A stretch of 64,000 nt of DNA from JAEUKH01 sp964447205. GTDB lineage: Bacteria; Myxococcota_A; Polyangia; Polyangiales; Ga0077539. A program made the position numbers and the translations under genes. The notes below the pieces were generated by a model. That model did no database searches and was not told the origin of the DNA. It was given only the letters and a program-made list of their open reading frames with translations. Within the stretch, counting starts at the first letter, position 1, and every line of letters starts with the position of its first letter. Location: NCBI GenBank assembly GCA_964447205.1, contig CAYUSB010000016.1:1-64000 (forward strand), in the 5' to 3' direction. Shown piece by piece: positions 54,417 through 63,151 of the stretch.

Positions 54417-54481
54417 GGGGTCGGCCCAGCATGCGGGCCCCAAGACCCCCGTGCAACCGCCGTCCTGCGGGGCCCGGGCGG

Positions 54482-55954
54482 ATGCTACCGTGGGGGTCGA
54501 CCGTGGACACCCTCCGAGCACGCCTGCGCGACCCCCGGATGGGACCCTGGATCGTAGCCGCGGCGGTGCTCCTGACGGCCCTCCCCGCGGCCCTCGGGGC
54601 CTTGTGGGATGCCGACCTCGGGTGGATGCTCCGGGCGGGCAAAGGCCTCCTCGATACGGGCTCCCTCCCGCGGCGCAACGCCTGGAGCTTCACGGCCCCC
54701 GGCGCCCCGTGGGTCTTCCACGAGTGGATGCTCGGGGCCCTCTACGCCGCCCTGGTGTCGGCCTGGGGGGTCGGGGCCCTCGGGCTCGTGCGCCTCGGGG
54801 CGGTGGCCGCGACGGCCCTGGGGCTGCACCGGGCCGCGGGGTTCGAGGCCCATCCCAACGTCGCCGCCGGGGCGGTGGCCGTGGCCCTGGTGGGGTACGG
54901 CGAGCGGTTCGGGTCGGCCCGGCCCATGGGGGTGGTCCTGGCCCTGGCGGCGGTGACCCTGGGGGTGTGCCTCGACCCGAGGTTTCGTGGGCTCCACGTG
55001 GCCCTCCTGGCCGCCCTGGGGTGGCTCTGGGCCTCTTGCCACGGGAGCTATCCCCTGAGCCTCCTCCTGGTCGTAGCCGCTCTCGGGGAGCCCGGGTCGC
55101 GCACGGCCCGCGGGGCGGCCCTGGTGGCCCTGGCCGTCGCGGTGTCGGTCACGCCGTACGGCCTTGAGCTCCATGGCCTGGTGGGGCGTTACCTCGCCGC
55201 GGGGGCCGACGACCCTACGGCCGTCGTGCACGCGCGCATCCTGGAGTGGTGGCCCCTCGGGCGGGCCCCGCTGCGGGTAGCCTCGTGGGGGCAGCTCGTC
55301 GGGTACGGGGCCCTCGTAGGGGCGGGCCTGGCCATGCTGCGATCGACGCGGTGGCGGTGGCGGGGGGTGGCGGTGGCGGTTCTGGCGGCCATGGCCTGGC
55401 GACACAACCGGCATCTTTTTGTGGCGGCCTCGCTCGGGGCGGGGCTGGTCGCGGCCCCCGTGACGGCGTGGTTGGGCTGGGTCGCCGGGCGCGCGCAGGG
55501 CGGGGCCTGGCGCGGGGTGGCGGCAGGGATGGCCCTGCCGGTGGCCCTGTGGGTCGGGGCCATGGGAGGGCGGAGCGAGGGGGAGTGGCTCGATCCGAGC
55601 CGCGACGACGAAGACCTCACGGCCCTCGTTCAGGCCCTGCCCCCGGGGAGCAGGGTGTGGGCGGGGTTGCCGTTCGTCGGGTGGGCCCTGTGGGTGGGGG
55701 AGCCGGGGATGCGGGTGTTCTGGGATCCCCGCAACGACTGTTACCCCGCCGCGGTGGTGCGCGAGGCCCTCGACCTGGAAGACGGCCGGGCCACCCCGGA
55801 GAGGGCCCAGGCATGGCTCCGGGACCGCGGGGCCGACTACGCCCTCGCGCCCTGCGCGGGACCCACCGCCCGGCTCCTCGAAGGCTGGACAGTGGTCGGG
55901 CGCCAGGGGAGGCTCTGCGCCCTCAGGCGTGCAGGTGACGGGCCGCGGAGATGA
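54482..55954 (+). CDS. polytopic membrane protein, glycosyltransferase-like
   Basis: 490 residues from ATG 54482; GTG 54503 is an alternative. About ten membrane helices. The first extracytoplasmic loop, DADLGWMLRAGKGLLDTGSLPRRNAWSFTAPG (seen as DADLGWMLRAG and SLPRRNAWSFTAPG), with FHEWMLGALY, is characteristic of GT-C-like integral membrane proteins that act on lipid-linked sugars; the acidic DxD-like pair sits in that loop. The C-terminal 110 residues form a soluble domain (VWAGLPFVGWALWVGEPGMRVFWDPRND). The 3' end overlaps the convergent PilZ-like gene by 32 bases. Divergent from the metallophosphoesterase gene. Glycosyltransferase activity is only inferred. Confidence 0.75.
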   Translation: MLPWGSTVDTLRARLRDPRMGPWIVAAAVLLTALPAALGALWDADLGWMLRAGKGLLDTGSLPRRNAWSFTAPGAPWVFHEWMLGALYAALVSAWGVGALGLVRLGAVAATALGLHRAAGFEAHPNVAAGAVAVALVGYGERFGSARPMGVVLALAAVTLGVCLDPRFRGLHVALLAALGWLWASCHGSYPLSLLLVVAALGEPGSRTARGAALVALAVAVSVTPYGLELHGLVGRYLAAGADDPTAVVHARILEWWPLGRAPLRVASWGQLVGYGALVGAGLAMLRSTRWRWRGVAVAVLAAMAWRHNRHLFVAASLGAGLVAAPVTAWLGWVAGRAQGGAWRGVAAGMALPVALWVGAMGGRSEGEWLDPSRDDEDLTALVQALPPGSRVWAGLPFVGWALWVGEPGMRVFWDPRNDCYPAAVVREALDLEDGRATPERAQAWLRDRGADYALAPCAGPTARLLEGWTVVGRQGRLCALRRAGDGPRR

Positions 55955-56255
55955 GGTCGTTGTCGTCGAGCTCGCAGCCCTCGACGGCGAGCCACATCCC
56001 CGAGGCCTCCCGCGGCGGGTCCGCCGGCAGAACCCTTGCCCGCAAGGTCATGGCGGTGCGCTCAGAGGGGTCGCGGAGGGTCACCCGCACGGTGCTCCCC
56101 GGGGGGTACCCCTGCCCGGTCGTGACAAAGAGCCGATCGGACCCGAGGGCCCGGCACAGGCCCCCGTGCACCCCCCCCGGACCCTCCAGGGTGACGGGGG
56201 CGGCGAGGGGGAAGCTCCAACCATCTTTGGGACCGGGGCGCACCTCAGGGGGCAT
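55923..56255 (-). CDS. small PilZ-like domain protein
   Basis: ATG 56255 gives 110 residues; the longer frame to 56435 would overlap the promoter region of the phosphatase gene and adds a Cys/Arg-rich stretch of unlikely composition. The pattern PVTLEGPGGVHGGLCRALGSDRLFVTT, PGSTVRVTLRDPSERTAMTLRARVL and SGMWLAVEGCELDDNDLI is that of a six-stranded PilZ-type barrel. No clear RxxxR and (D/N)xSxxG c-di-GMP motifs are seen, so it may be a non-canonical, non-binding PilZ. Divergent from the PP2C gene. Confidence 0.6.
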   Translation of the reverse strand: MPPEVRPGPKDGWSFPLAAPVTLEGPGGVHGGLCRALGSDRLFVTTGQGYPPGSTVRVTLRDPSERTAMTLRARVLPADPPREASGMWLAVEGCELDDNDLISAARHLHA

Positions 56256-56444
56256 ACCCGGGCCGCAGGGGCGTGACCAGTTTCCGGGGATTTTCCCTGG
56301 GACGTCCCTGTCCAACAGACCGCACGCTGCACAACACGCACTGCGTCTTGACCGCGTATGCGAGACGAACGTAGGGTGCACCGCATCCGTGGGCCACCCG
56401 ATGCAGCTTCGCATCAGGGGCCCCACCCAAGCCACGAGGACGGG

Positions 56445-57170
56445 ATGAAGCTCACCGCCGCAGGCCTCTCAGACGTGGGGCGCGAACGAGACCACAACGA
56501 GGACTCCTACGCGGTGGAGGATGACCTCGCGCTGTTTATCGTCGCCGACGGGATGGGGGGCCACCAGGCAGGCGAGATCGCCTCGGCCCTGGCCATCATG
56601 GCCGTCGTGGACTACGTGAAATCCCACGGCGACGCCGCCGACAAGCTCGAGATGCTCGCCCAGTCGGCCCGCGAGGCCAACCGCCGCGTCATCGACGAGG
56701 GGGCGCGCAACCGCAAGCGCAAGGGCATGGGCTCCACCCTGGTGGCCATGCTCCGCGACGGCGACCAGATGGGGATCGTGCACGTCGGCGACAGCCGGGC
56801 CTACCTTTACCGCGACCACAAGCTCCAGCGCCTCACCCGCGACCACTCCCTCATCGAGGAGCTCGCGGGCGACGACCCCGCGGCCCTCGCCGCCCTCGGG
56901 GGGTACTCCAACGTCATCACCCGGGCCATCGGGACCGCCCCCGACACGCAACCCGACAAGCGGGCCGAGCCCATGCGTCCGGGCGACGTGTTTATGCTCT
57001 GCTCCGACGGGCTGTGCGGGGTCGTCAAAGACACCGACATGGAGAAGATCCTCACCCGCGTCGGCGACGAGCTCGACCTCCAGGCCGCCTGCAAGCTCCT
57101 GGTGCAGAGCGCCAACGAGCACGGGGGCCCCGACAACATCTCCGTGGTCCTCGTGCGCATCGAGCCGTAG
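56445..57170 (+). CDS. PP2C-type serine/threonine protein phosphatase
   Basis: 241 residues from ATG 56445. Metal-dependent phosphatase of the PrpC/Stp1 type, which removes phosphate from Ser/Thr kinase targets. Motifs in order: VGRERDHNEDSY (11-22), FIVADGMGGHQAGEIAS (31-47, Asp35 metal ligand), GMGSTLVAML, IVHVGDSRAYLYR, LTRDHSLIEEL, FMLCSDGLCGVV and GGPDNISVVLV. No membrane segment. It is the natural partner of the kinases at 32.6 and 51.3 kb. The polytopic DUF2079 gene follows after 57 bases. Confidence 0.95.
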   Translation: MKLTAAGLSDVGRERDHNEDSYAVEDDLALFIVADGMGGHQAGEIASALAIMAVVDYVKSHGDAADKLEMLAQSAREANRRVIDEGARNRKRKGMGSTLVAMLRDGDQMGIVHVGDSRAYLYRDHKLQRLTRDHSLIEELAGDDPAALAALGGYSNVITRAIGTAPDTQPDKRAEPMRPGDVFMLCSDGLCGVVKDTDMEKILTRVGDELDLQAACKLLVQSANEHGGPDNISVVLVRIEP

Positions 57171-57227
57171 CCCGACGCCCTCCGCGCCCTCCTCACTCCC
57201 TCCGCGGTCTCTGCCCGAGTCTCCCCG

Positions 57228-59618
57228 ATGCCCTCCGTACGCACCCTGGTCCTGCTCTTGGGAGCCTCGGCCCTCGCGGGGTACGCCTTCGCGGTGACGT
57301 CGGTGGGGCTCAGCCTCGACCCGCCCAACCTCGCCGCGGCCTTCGCCCAGGGCTCGATCCTCGGGGCTCCCGTCGGGGCCTTCGTCTTCACCTTCGTGGT
57401 GGCGACCCTCCTCGGGCTGGTCGTGGCCTCCCTGAGCCTCGGGGCCCCGCGGCCCGTGTATGGCGTGGCCACCCCGGGGGGGCGGGTCCTGGTGGCCCTC
57501 ACACCCCTCCTGGCGACGCCCATGGCCCTCGCCCAGGACGACCTCGCGCGGCGCCCGCCCATCCTGGCGGCCCTGGTGGCGAGCTCCCTGGCCCTGGGGA
57601 GCTACGGGTTCGTTCGGGCCCGCGAGGCCTCCGGGGAGCCTGAGCTCGCGGCCCTCGCGGCCCCGTCGGGGTGGCGCGGGTTTGCGCGCGAACATGGCCC
57701 GGTCCTCGTGGCCATCGTGCTCCACGCGACCCTCTTCTCGGCCCTGGCGGTCTTGCGCGACCAGGCCCTATGGTCGGCCTCCGTCGACCTTGGGATCTTC
57801 AAAGAAGCCCTGTGGAACACCCTCCACGGCCGCGTGATGCACTCCCCCACGGTGGGCTATTCGTTCCTCGGCGAGCACTTCGCCCCCGTGCTCTTTCTGC
57901 TGGTCCCGCTCTACGCCCTGTGGCCTTCGAGCGCCTGCCTCCTGATCGTGCAGACCCTGGCCGTGAGCGCGGCGGCCTGGCCGGTGTACCTCCTCGGCCG
58001 CGACCTCAAGCTCGGCCGGGCCCTGGCCACGGCCCTGGCGGCGGCCATGCTCTTCTCGCCGCCGATGCACACGGCCCTCCTCTATGACTTCCACATGGAC
58101 CTCCTCGGGGTCCCCGCCCTCGCGGGTCTGGCCCTGGCCGTGCATCGCAGGCGGTACGGCCTCGCGGCCCTGTGCCTGGCCCTCCTGGTGAGCGTGAAGG
58201 AGGACATGTTCATCCCCGGGGGGGCCGTGCTCGCGGCGCGGTTTTTCTCGGGGGACGCCCGCGACCGCAAGGCCAGCGCGGCCCTCGCCGTGGCGGCCGT
58301 GGTGTACTGCCTCCTGGCCATGGTGGTGATCCTGCCCCGCTTCGGCCCGCCCCCAGGGGTGCCCGTCTACATGAGCGACGGGGGGGCTCCGGGGGGATAC
58401 AAGTTCCTGCGCAACTTCAGGCACCTCGCGGGGCCTCCGGGGCCCCTCCTGCGCCTCCTCGGGCAGCCCGTACGCTTCGCCCTGTACGCCCTCACCGAGG
58501 CCCGCCTCAGCACCCTCCTGGGCTTCGTGCTCCCTGTCGCCCTCCTGCCCTTCGCCGCGGGCTGGAGGGTGGCCCTCCTGGCCCCCCTGGGCATCGTCCT
58601 GCTGTCGGACAACAGCGAGATCGTGGCCCTGCGGTACCACTACTCGGCCATCCAGCACCCGGGGGTGTACCTCGCCGCGGTCTATGGCGCCGCCGCGGTG
58701 CTCGCCCGCTCGGCCCACCCCACGGCCCTCCGGGCGGCCCTGACGACCTTCGTGGTGGGAGCCGCTGCGGTGATGGCCATGACCCACCCGTCGAGCATGG
58801 CCGCCCGCACCCACGCCCACGACGCGCGCCGGGTGACCCCCCACGTCCGGGCCGTCGACCGGCTCGTGGCCCGCATCCCCCCGTTGGCTCCGGTGAGCAT
58901 CGGGACCTTCCTCGGTCCGCGCGTCAGCAACCGCCCCATGACGGCCCTCTTCCCCAATGCCCTGTCGCGGGTCGAGTGGGCCCTGGTCGATCTTCAGCGC
59001 CCCCCATGGCCCGCGGGGCCCGAGCAGCGCGATGACATCCTGCGGGGCCTCCTGCGGTCGGACTGGGGGGCCGTGGCCTGGGAGGACGGGGCCATCCTCC
59101 TGCGGCGCCGGGGCGACACGGGGCGCAACCTGGAGGCCGTACGCGACCTGTTCGTGCGGCGTCGGTACGAGGTGGAGGGGACCGAGCAGACCGACTTCCC
59201 CAACTGCTCGGAGTCCGTACCCGGGGCGAGCGACACCCGGGCCCGGGTGGTGCGGGCGACCGATCCACGGCCCCCGGGGTTTGTGGTCTTCGGGCCCTTC
59301 CTGCGGCTGCCGATGGGGCGGTACCGGGTGACCTTCCGGCTGCGTTCGACCGATGTACGGGGGGGCGGCGGGGAGTTGGGCGAGGTCGATGTGTTCGTGC
59401 GCCCCGGACGGCCCGTGGCGGCGCGCGCGCTCACCCCGGAGGTGTTGCCCGAGGGGGCGTGGCGCGACGTGGTGGTGCCCTTCGAGGTAGGACCCGGGGG
59501 CTACGACGGGGTCGAGTTTCGGGTCCGCACGAGCAAACGCGGGACCCTCGCGGCCGACGTGATCTCCCTCGCGGCCGACGACGAGGACGCCGTGGTGCGG
59601 GGCATGATGGGGCTGTAG
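57228..59618 (+). CDS. DUF2079 polytopic membrane protein
   Basis: 796 residues from ATG 57228. About 13 membrane helices in the first 550 residues. The segment SVDLGIFKEALWNTLHGRVMHSP with YSFLGEHFAPVLFLLVPLYALWPS (about 185-235, given here in two parts of the same region) plus LLYDFHMDLLGVPALAG and VKEDMF is the DUF2079 signature; the family is GT-C-like and thought to act in polyprenyl-linked sugar transfer. The C-terminal 240 residues are extracytoplasmic: first a region with Cys (TDFPNCSESVPG), then a beta-sandwich-like domain to the end. Downstream lies a degenerate region. Confidence 0.88.
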   Translation: MPSVRTLVLLLGASALAGYAFAVTSVGLSLDPPNLAAAFAQGSILGAPVGAFVFTFVVATLLGLVVASLSLGAPRPVYGVATPGGRVLVALTPLLATPMALAQDDLARRPPILAALVASSLALGSYGFVRAREASGEPELAALAAPSGWRGFAREHGPVLVAIVLHATLFSALAVLRDQALWSASVDLGIFKEALWNTLHGRVMHSPTVGYSFLGEHFAPVLFLLVPLYALWPSSACLLIVQTLAVSAAAWPVYLLGRDLKLGRALATALAAAMLFSPPMHTALLYDFHMDLLGVPALAGLALAVHRRRYGLAALCLALLVSVKEDMFIPGGAVLAARFFSGDARDRKASAALAVAAVVYCLLAMVVILPRFGPPPGVPVYMSDGGAPGGYKFLRNFRHLAGPPGPLLRLLGQPVRFALYALTEARLSTLLGFVLPVALLPFAAGWRVALLAPLGIVLLSDNSEIVALRYHYSAIQHPGVYLAAVYGAAAVLARSAHPTALRAALTTFVVGAAAVMAMTHPSSMAARTHAHDARRVTPHVRAVDRLVARIPPLAPVSIGTFLGPRVSNRPMTALFPNALSRVEWALVDLQRPPWPAGPEQRDDILRGLLRSDWGAVAWEDGAILLRRRGDTGRNLEAVRDLFVRRRYEVEGTEQTDFPNCSESVPGASDTRARVVRATDPRPPGFVVFGPFLRLPMGRYRVTFRLRSTDVRGGGGELGEVDVFVRPGRPVAARALTPEVLPEGAWRDVVVPFEVGPGGYDGVEFRVRTSKRGTLAADVISLAADDEDAVVRGMMGL

Positions 59619-59640
59619 GGGTCGACGGGGCCGATGCCGT

Positions 59641-60041
59641 TCAGCGCAGCGTCAGGCGGAGCGCGCTGCCGCTGGTCACGACGCGGCGGTTGTTGGTCCC
59701 GACGAGCACCGCGCGCGCTCCCGCGAGGTTTTCGACGCCGATGGTGGCGTGGCGGCCGACCTGGAGGTCGGTCATCGTGCCCATCGCGAGCGAGCGGTAG
59801 TGCAGCTCGATCACCTGGCTGGTCTCGAAGAGCTTCGCCTGGAACCTCAACCGCGCGGTGGGCTCCTCGACGAGCCCCAGTCGTTCCACTCCACGACGAA
59901 GCGACGGTTGGGTGCGGAGCCGCGCGACGTGTGGTGGTCCCTTCTCTGTTCGGACTCACACGCAGGGATCGCGAGTCGTCGTGGCGCTGGATCACACGCG
60001 TCCGTCGTGGTCCCAGCGCGTCGACCTTCGCCCGTCCGATC
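59641..60041 (-). pseudogene. frameshifted remnant of a surface beta-domain protein
   Basis: Reading leftward, one frame (60041 to about 59874) ends NRRFVVEWNDWG. The continuing family-like sequence LVEEPTARLRFQAKLFETSQVIELHYRSL, broken here as LVEEPTARLRF and LFETSQVIELHYRSL, then ATIGVENLAG, lies one base out of frame (59889 to 59641). The VVEWND..., F.A.LFE....IE.HY and ATIGVEN pattern is a beta domain common in myxobacterial surface proteins. A missing G in the run TGGGG at about 59873-59876 would restore the frame. Upstream of 60041 a stop follows and no signal peptide is seen, so the N-terminal part is also gone. A sequencing error could explain the frameshift but not the missing start. 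Confidence 0.6.
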
Positions 60042-60154
60042 TCATCCACAACGTGCGCTCCCTTGTGCCCCTTGCGCCCTGGCGGTTCTCTTCTCCTGCG
60101 CGCGCTCGCGTGTACGACGGGCGACTGCGCATCGGGGACCGCCTCCTCGCAGCC

Positions 60155-60538
60155 TCAACCCGCGAGGAGGTACACGAGCAGCCCGGCGCTCATCAGGGCC
60201 GTGAGCCCCGCCACGAGACCGAGGCTGAGATTCTCCGGGGCCTTCGCGTCGGGGTCGATGGCGCGGCTCCAGACGTAGCTGCGCCATGCCCCCACCAGCG
60301 ACACGACGCCGCCGAAGCCGACCAGCGCGACGCCCACGCCAAAGGACACCCCCGGGGCGGGAATGTGCGACTGAACCCGCGCCGTGGCCCCCGCGGGAGT
60401 GCCAGCCTCGAGGAAGAGGGCCAGCTTCGCCAGGGCCAGCCCCAGCGCGATGAAGGCCAGGGCGGTACGAACCCACGCCAGCAGCGTGCGCTCGTTGGCG
60501 AGGCGGTCACGAATCTCGGTCTGTTTGTACTCGGGCAT
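60155..60538 (-). CDS. DUF202 (YidH-like) membrane protein
   Basis: 127 residues from ATG 60538. The N-terminal RDRLANERTLLAWVRTALAFIALG is the DUF202 signature. Three membrane helices: ALAFIALGLALAKLALFL, GVGVALVGFGGVVSLVG and LGLVAGLTALMSAGLLVYLLA. The role of the family is unknown. The crotonase-like gene ends 5 bases upstream of its start, so they probably share a transcript. Confidence 0.9.
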   Translation of the reverse strand: MPEYKQTEIRDRLANERTLLAWVRTALAFIALGLALAKLALFLEAGTPAGATARVQSHIPAPGVSFGVGVALVGFGGVVSLVGAWRSYVWSRAIDPDAKAPENLSLGLVAGLTALMSAGLLVYLLAG

Positions 60539-60543
60539 CGGGG

Positions 60544-61122
60544 TCACTGCCCGAGGAAGTCGGCGGGGCGGCGGGCGAGGGCGGCTGCGAGCCCCTCGCC
60601 GAGGTCGCGGCTGCCGTAGCTCTCGGCCGGGTGGAGGGCCTCGGCGTGCGGGGCCCGCGACAGAGCCTCCCGGTCGAGGCGCATCTCGCGCGTGAGGGCC
60701 CGCACCGCGAGGGGGCCGTTGGCGGCGATCTGCAGGGCGAGCTCCCGGGCTCGGGAGAGCACGGCCTCGGCGGGCAGGGACTCCAGGGCGAGGCCCATCC
60801 GGGCGGCCTCGTCGCCGTCGAAGAAGCGCCCCGTGAGCAGGAGCTCCGCGGCGGGCTGCCGGTCCACCCGGAGGTGCGTGAGGTAGGTGGCTCCCATGCC
60901 CGGGTGGAGCCCGAGGCGTACGAAGTTGAGGGCGAGTTTGGCCCGGGCGTCGACCACGCACCGGTCGCAGGCCATGGCCACGCAGAGCCCCGCCCCGACC
61001 GCGGCCCGGAGGGCGTCGCCGAGGGCGGGGGTCATCGCGTCGCGGCGACGGGTGTCGTGAAGGGCAACGGTGGCGACGTGGTCGCGCACCTCCACCTGAA
61101 CCATCTCATCCGGGGTGGACAT
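60544..61122 (-). CDS. enoyl-CoA hydratase/isomerase-like protein with internal deletion
   Basis: 192 residues from ATG 61122, against about 255-260 for the family. Residues 1-42 match the crotonase N-terminus (VEVRDHVATVALHDTRRRDAM) and 43-192 the region from the second conserved glycine block onward (GAGLCVAMACDRCVV, FVRLGLHPGMGATYLT, AAELLLTGRFFDGDEAARMGL). The roughly 60 residues normally between them, with the AGG(D/A)L oxyanion-hole loop, are absent. The join AAV-GAGLC is in frame. The product is therefore unlikely to catalyse CoA-thioester chemistry; it may be an inactive homologue, a decayed gene or an assembly collapse. Confidence 0.8.
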   Translation of the reverse strand: MSTPDEMVQVEVRDHVATVALHDTRRRDAMTPALGDALRAAVGAGLCVAMACDRCVVDARAKLALNFVRLGLHPGMGATYLTHLRVDRQPAAELLLTGRFFDGDEAARMGLALESLPAEAVLSRARELALQIAANGPLAVRALTREMRLDREALSRAPHAEALHPAESYGSRDLGEGLAAALARRPADFLGQ

Positions 61123-61208
61123 GGCGTGTGGCCTGGGAGGGTACACCCGCGGGTCGTGGGCGGCGGGTGCTCCTTGCGTTCGGGGCGGGGCGACGCTACG
61201 AGTGGAGC

Positions 61209-61658
61209 GTGCGCCGCGTCATCCACCCCAACCCCCTGCTGCGCCCCCCCGGGTGGGCTCGTCGGGTGATGGGGCTGTCGACCCTCCTCCTGGTGGCCTT
61301 CGTCACCATGGCCCAGGGGTTCGGGTACACGTGGTGCGCCCCGATGCAGCGGGCCATGGCCCGTCCGTGTTGCCCCCAAGGGCACGCCGACGCCGACGAT
61401 CCGGGCGGACACGGTCCCGCGGTCGATGCCCCCTGCTGCGAGGCCCGGAGGGTGGGGGCCCTGCCCGCCGTCGAGCTGCCCGAGGTGCTTCACGGGGCGG
61501 TGGCCCCGGCCCCCCTGGTGGCCCTGATCTGCTTCGCCCTGTGGATGGCCGCGATGCGGGCCCCGAGCGCCCTCGTGCGGGTGCGGGGCCGAGCCCATCG
61601 CGTGCGGGCCGGTCCGCCTCCGAGGCTCTTTCTCCTGCACGGCCACTGGCTCAACTGA
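61209..61658 (+). CDS. small Cys/His-rich membrane protein of metal-efflux locus
   Basis: 149 residues if GTG 61209 is used (after agtggag); the frame opens at 61128, but the extra residues overlap the crotonase gene start region. One hydrophobic segment near the N-terminus (MGLSTLLLVAFVTMAQGFG) and one near residue 100 (PLVALICFALWMAAM) flank an exposed loop with WCAPMQRAM, PCCPQGHADADD and APCCEARR: five Cys and several His/Met/Asp suited to soft-metal binding. It precedes TolC- and CusB-like genes by 140 bases, so a role in copper or silver sensing or buffering is inferred. Confidence 0.65.
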   Translation: MRRVIHPNPLLRPPGWARRVMGLSTLLLVAFVTMAQGFGYTWCAPMQRAMARPCCPQGHADADDPGGHGPAVDAPCCEARRVGALPAVELPEVLHGAVAPAPLVALICFALWMAAMRAPSALVRVRGRAHRVRAGPPPRLFLLHGHWLN

Positions 61659-61798
61659 GGACCCACGACGGGTGACGCTCCTCTCTCGCGCACGGGCGCA
61701 GAGGGGGGCGGTGCTGTCGTGCGCGTGGCCTGCCCTTGGTGTCTGAGTAGAACATCCGAAGAGGCCCGCGCGCTCTTGTGGAGGCGGAGCGTGGCGTC

Positions 61799-63151
61799 AT
61801 GCGATGGATGTTGTGGGTCGGTGTGTCGGTGATCGGGGCAGGATGTGGCCCGGGCGTAGAGGCAGAGAACCTCCGACGGGGCGAGGCCTCGCTGCGGCGA
61901 TCCGTGGCGGCGGCTCGGGCGGGGCAGGAGGCTCCCCTCGGGTTGGGCGATGGCCCGTTGGCCCGTGAGGCCCTGGTGCAGGCTGCGGTGGGGCGCGACC
62001 CGATGGGACGAGCCCAGCGCGCCCGGGCGGCGGCCCTCCTCGCGGGGGCCCAGGCCGAAGGGGCACTTCCTCCCCCCGAGGTCGAGGCCCAGATGTGGAA
62101 CGCCCCCCTCGCGCGCCCCTGGTCCCTCAACGCCTCGGAGATGTTGATGGTGGCCCTGCGTCAGTCGTTTCCGGCGGCGGGGGTTCGTGGGGCCCGGGGG
62201 AGGGCCCAGGCGGCGGAGGCGGAGGCCGCGGTGGCCCAATCCCTCGACCGGGCCCGCACGGTGGCCCGGGAGGTAGGCACGGCCTGGGCCGAGCTGGTCG
62301 GGTCGGCCGCCCATCACCGGGTTCATGCCCGGCACCTGGGATTGATGGAGTCGATGTTGACGGTGGCCCAGTCGCGGTACGCCACCGGGGCCGCGGGCAT
62401 CGAGGAGGTCCTGCGTCTGCAGGCCGAGCGGGCCAGGGTCTTGCGTGACCTCACCCGCTTCGACGGCGACCGGACCCGGGCCGAGCGCGGCCTCAACGCC
62501 CTCCTGCGCCGTGACCCCGAGGCCCCTCTGGGGCAGGCCCCCGAGGCGGTGGTGGAGCGGGTTCCGCTGCCCTTGTCCGAGCTCCTCGGGCGGGCCCTGC
62601 GGGTGCGTCCCGAGGTCGCCGCGGCCCGGCATCGGGTGGAGGCCGCACGGCACCGGGTGGAGGGGGCCCGGGCCGAGGCCACCCGGCCCATGTGGACCGC
62701 CGGGGTGAGCTACATGCAAGACCCCATGATGCGCCCGGGCTACGGCCTGAGCGCGGGCATGACCCTGCCGTGGCTCTCGGCCGGGGGCAGCCACCGACAG
62801 CGCGAGGCAGCGGCCATGGTCGAGGCCGAGCTGGCCGAGGCCGAGGGGCTTACCGTGCGGGTTCAGTCCGAGGTGAGCGACGCCTTCGTGCGGATGGAGT
62901 CGCTCGTGCGCGAGCTCGAGGTCCTGCGCGGGGCCGCCCTGCCCGCGGCGGGCCGTTCGGTCGACGCGGCGGTGGACGCCTACCGCACGGCCCGGGGGAG
63001 CCTCCTGGCCTGCCTCGACGCGGCCCGGATGATCCTCGATCTACGCATGGAGGAGGCCGACCTGGTGATGCGCCTGAGCCGGGCCCTCAACGACCTGGAC
63101 GCGGCCGTGGGACAACCCCTCCCGCGCGTGGCGGTGGAGGGCGGACCATGA
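61799..63151 (+). CDS. TolC-family outer-membrane efflux lipoprotein (CusC-like)
   Basis: 450 residues from ATG 61799; GTG 61778 would add seven residues. Lipobox SVIGAGC (Cys near residue 17). The rest is the long alpha-helical pattern of outer-membrane efflux proteins with two internal repeats: SLNASEMLMVALRQSFPAAG starts the first barrel segment, followed by helices rich in Ala/Glu/Arg, and MWTAGVSYMQDPMMRPGYG then GLSAGMTLPW in the second. It would form the outer channel of a tripartite RND pump. TGA overlaps the ATG of the adaptor gene by four bases. Confidence 0.88.
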   Translation: MRWMLWVGVSVIGAGCGPGVEAENLRRGEASLRRSVAAARAGQEAPLGLGDGPLAREALVQAAVGRDPMGRAQRARAAALLAGAQAEGALPPPEVEAQMWNAPLARPWSLNASEMLMVALRQSFPAAGVRGARGRAQAAEAEAAVAQSLDRARTVAREVGTAWAELVGSAAHHRVHARHLGLMESMLTVAQSRYATGAAGIEEVLRLQAERARVLRDLTRFDGDRTRAERGLNALLRRDPEAPLGQAPEAVVERVPLPLSELLGRALRVRPEVAAARHRVEAARHRVEGARAEATRPMWTAGVSYMQDPMMRPGYGLSAGMTLPWLSAGGSHRQREAAAMVEAELAEAEGLTVRVQSEVSDAFVRMESLVRELEVLRGAALPAAGRSVDAAVDAYRTARGSLLACLDAARMILDLRMEEADLVMRLSRALNDLDAAVGQPLPRVAVEGGP

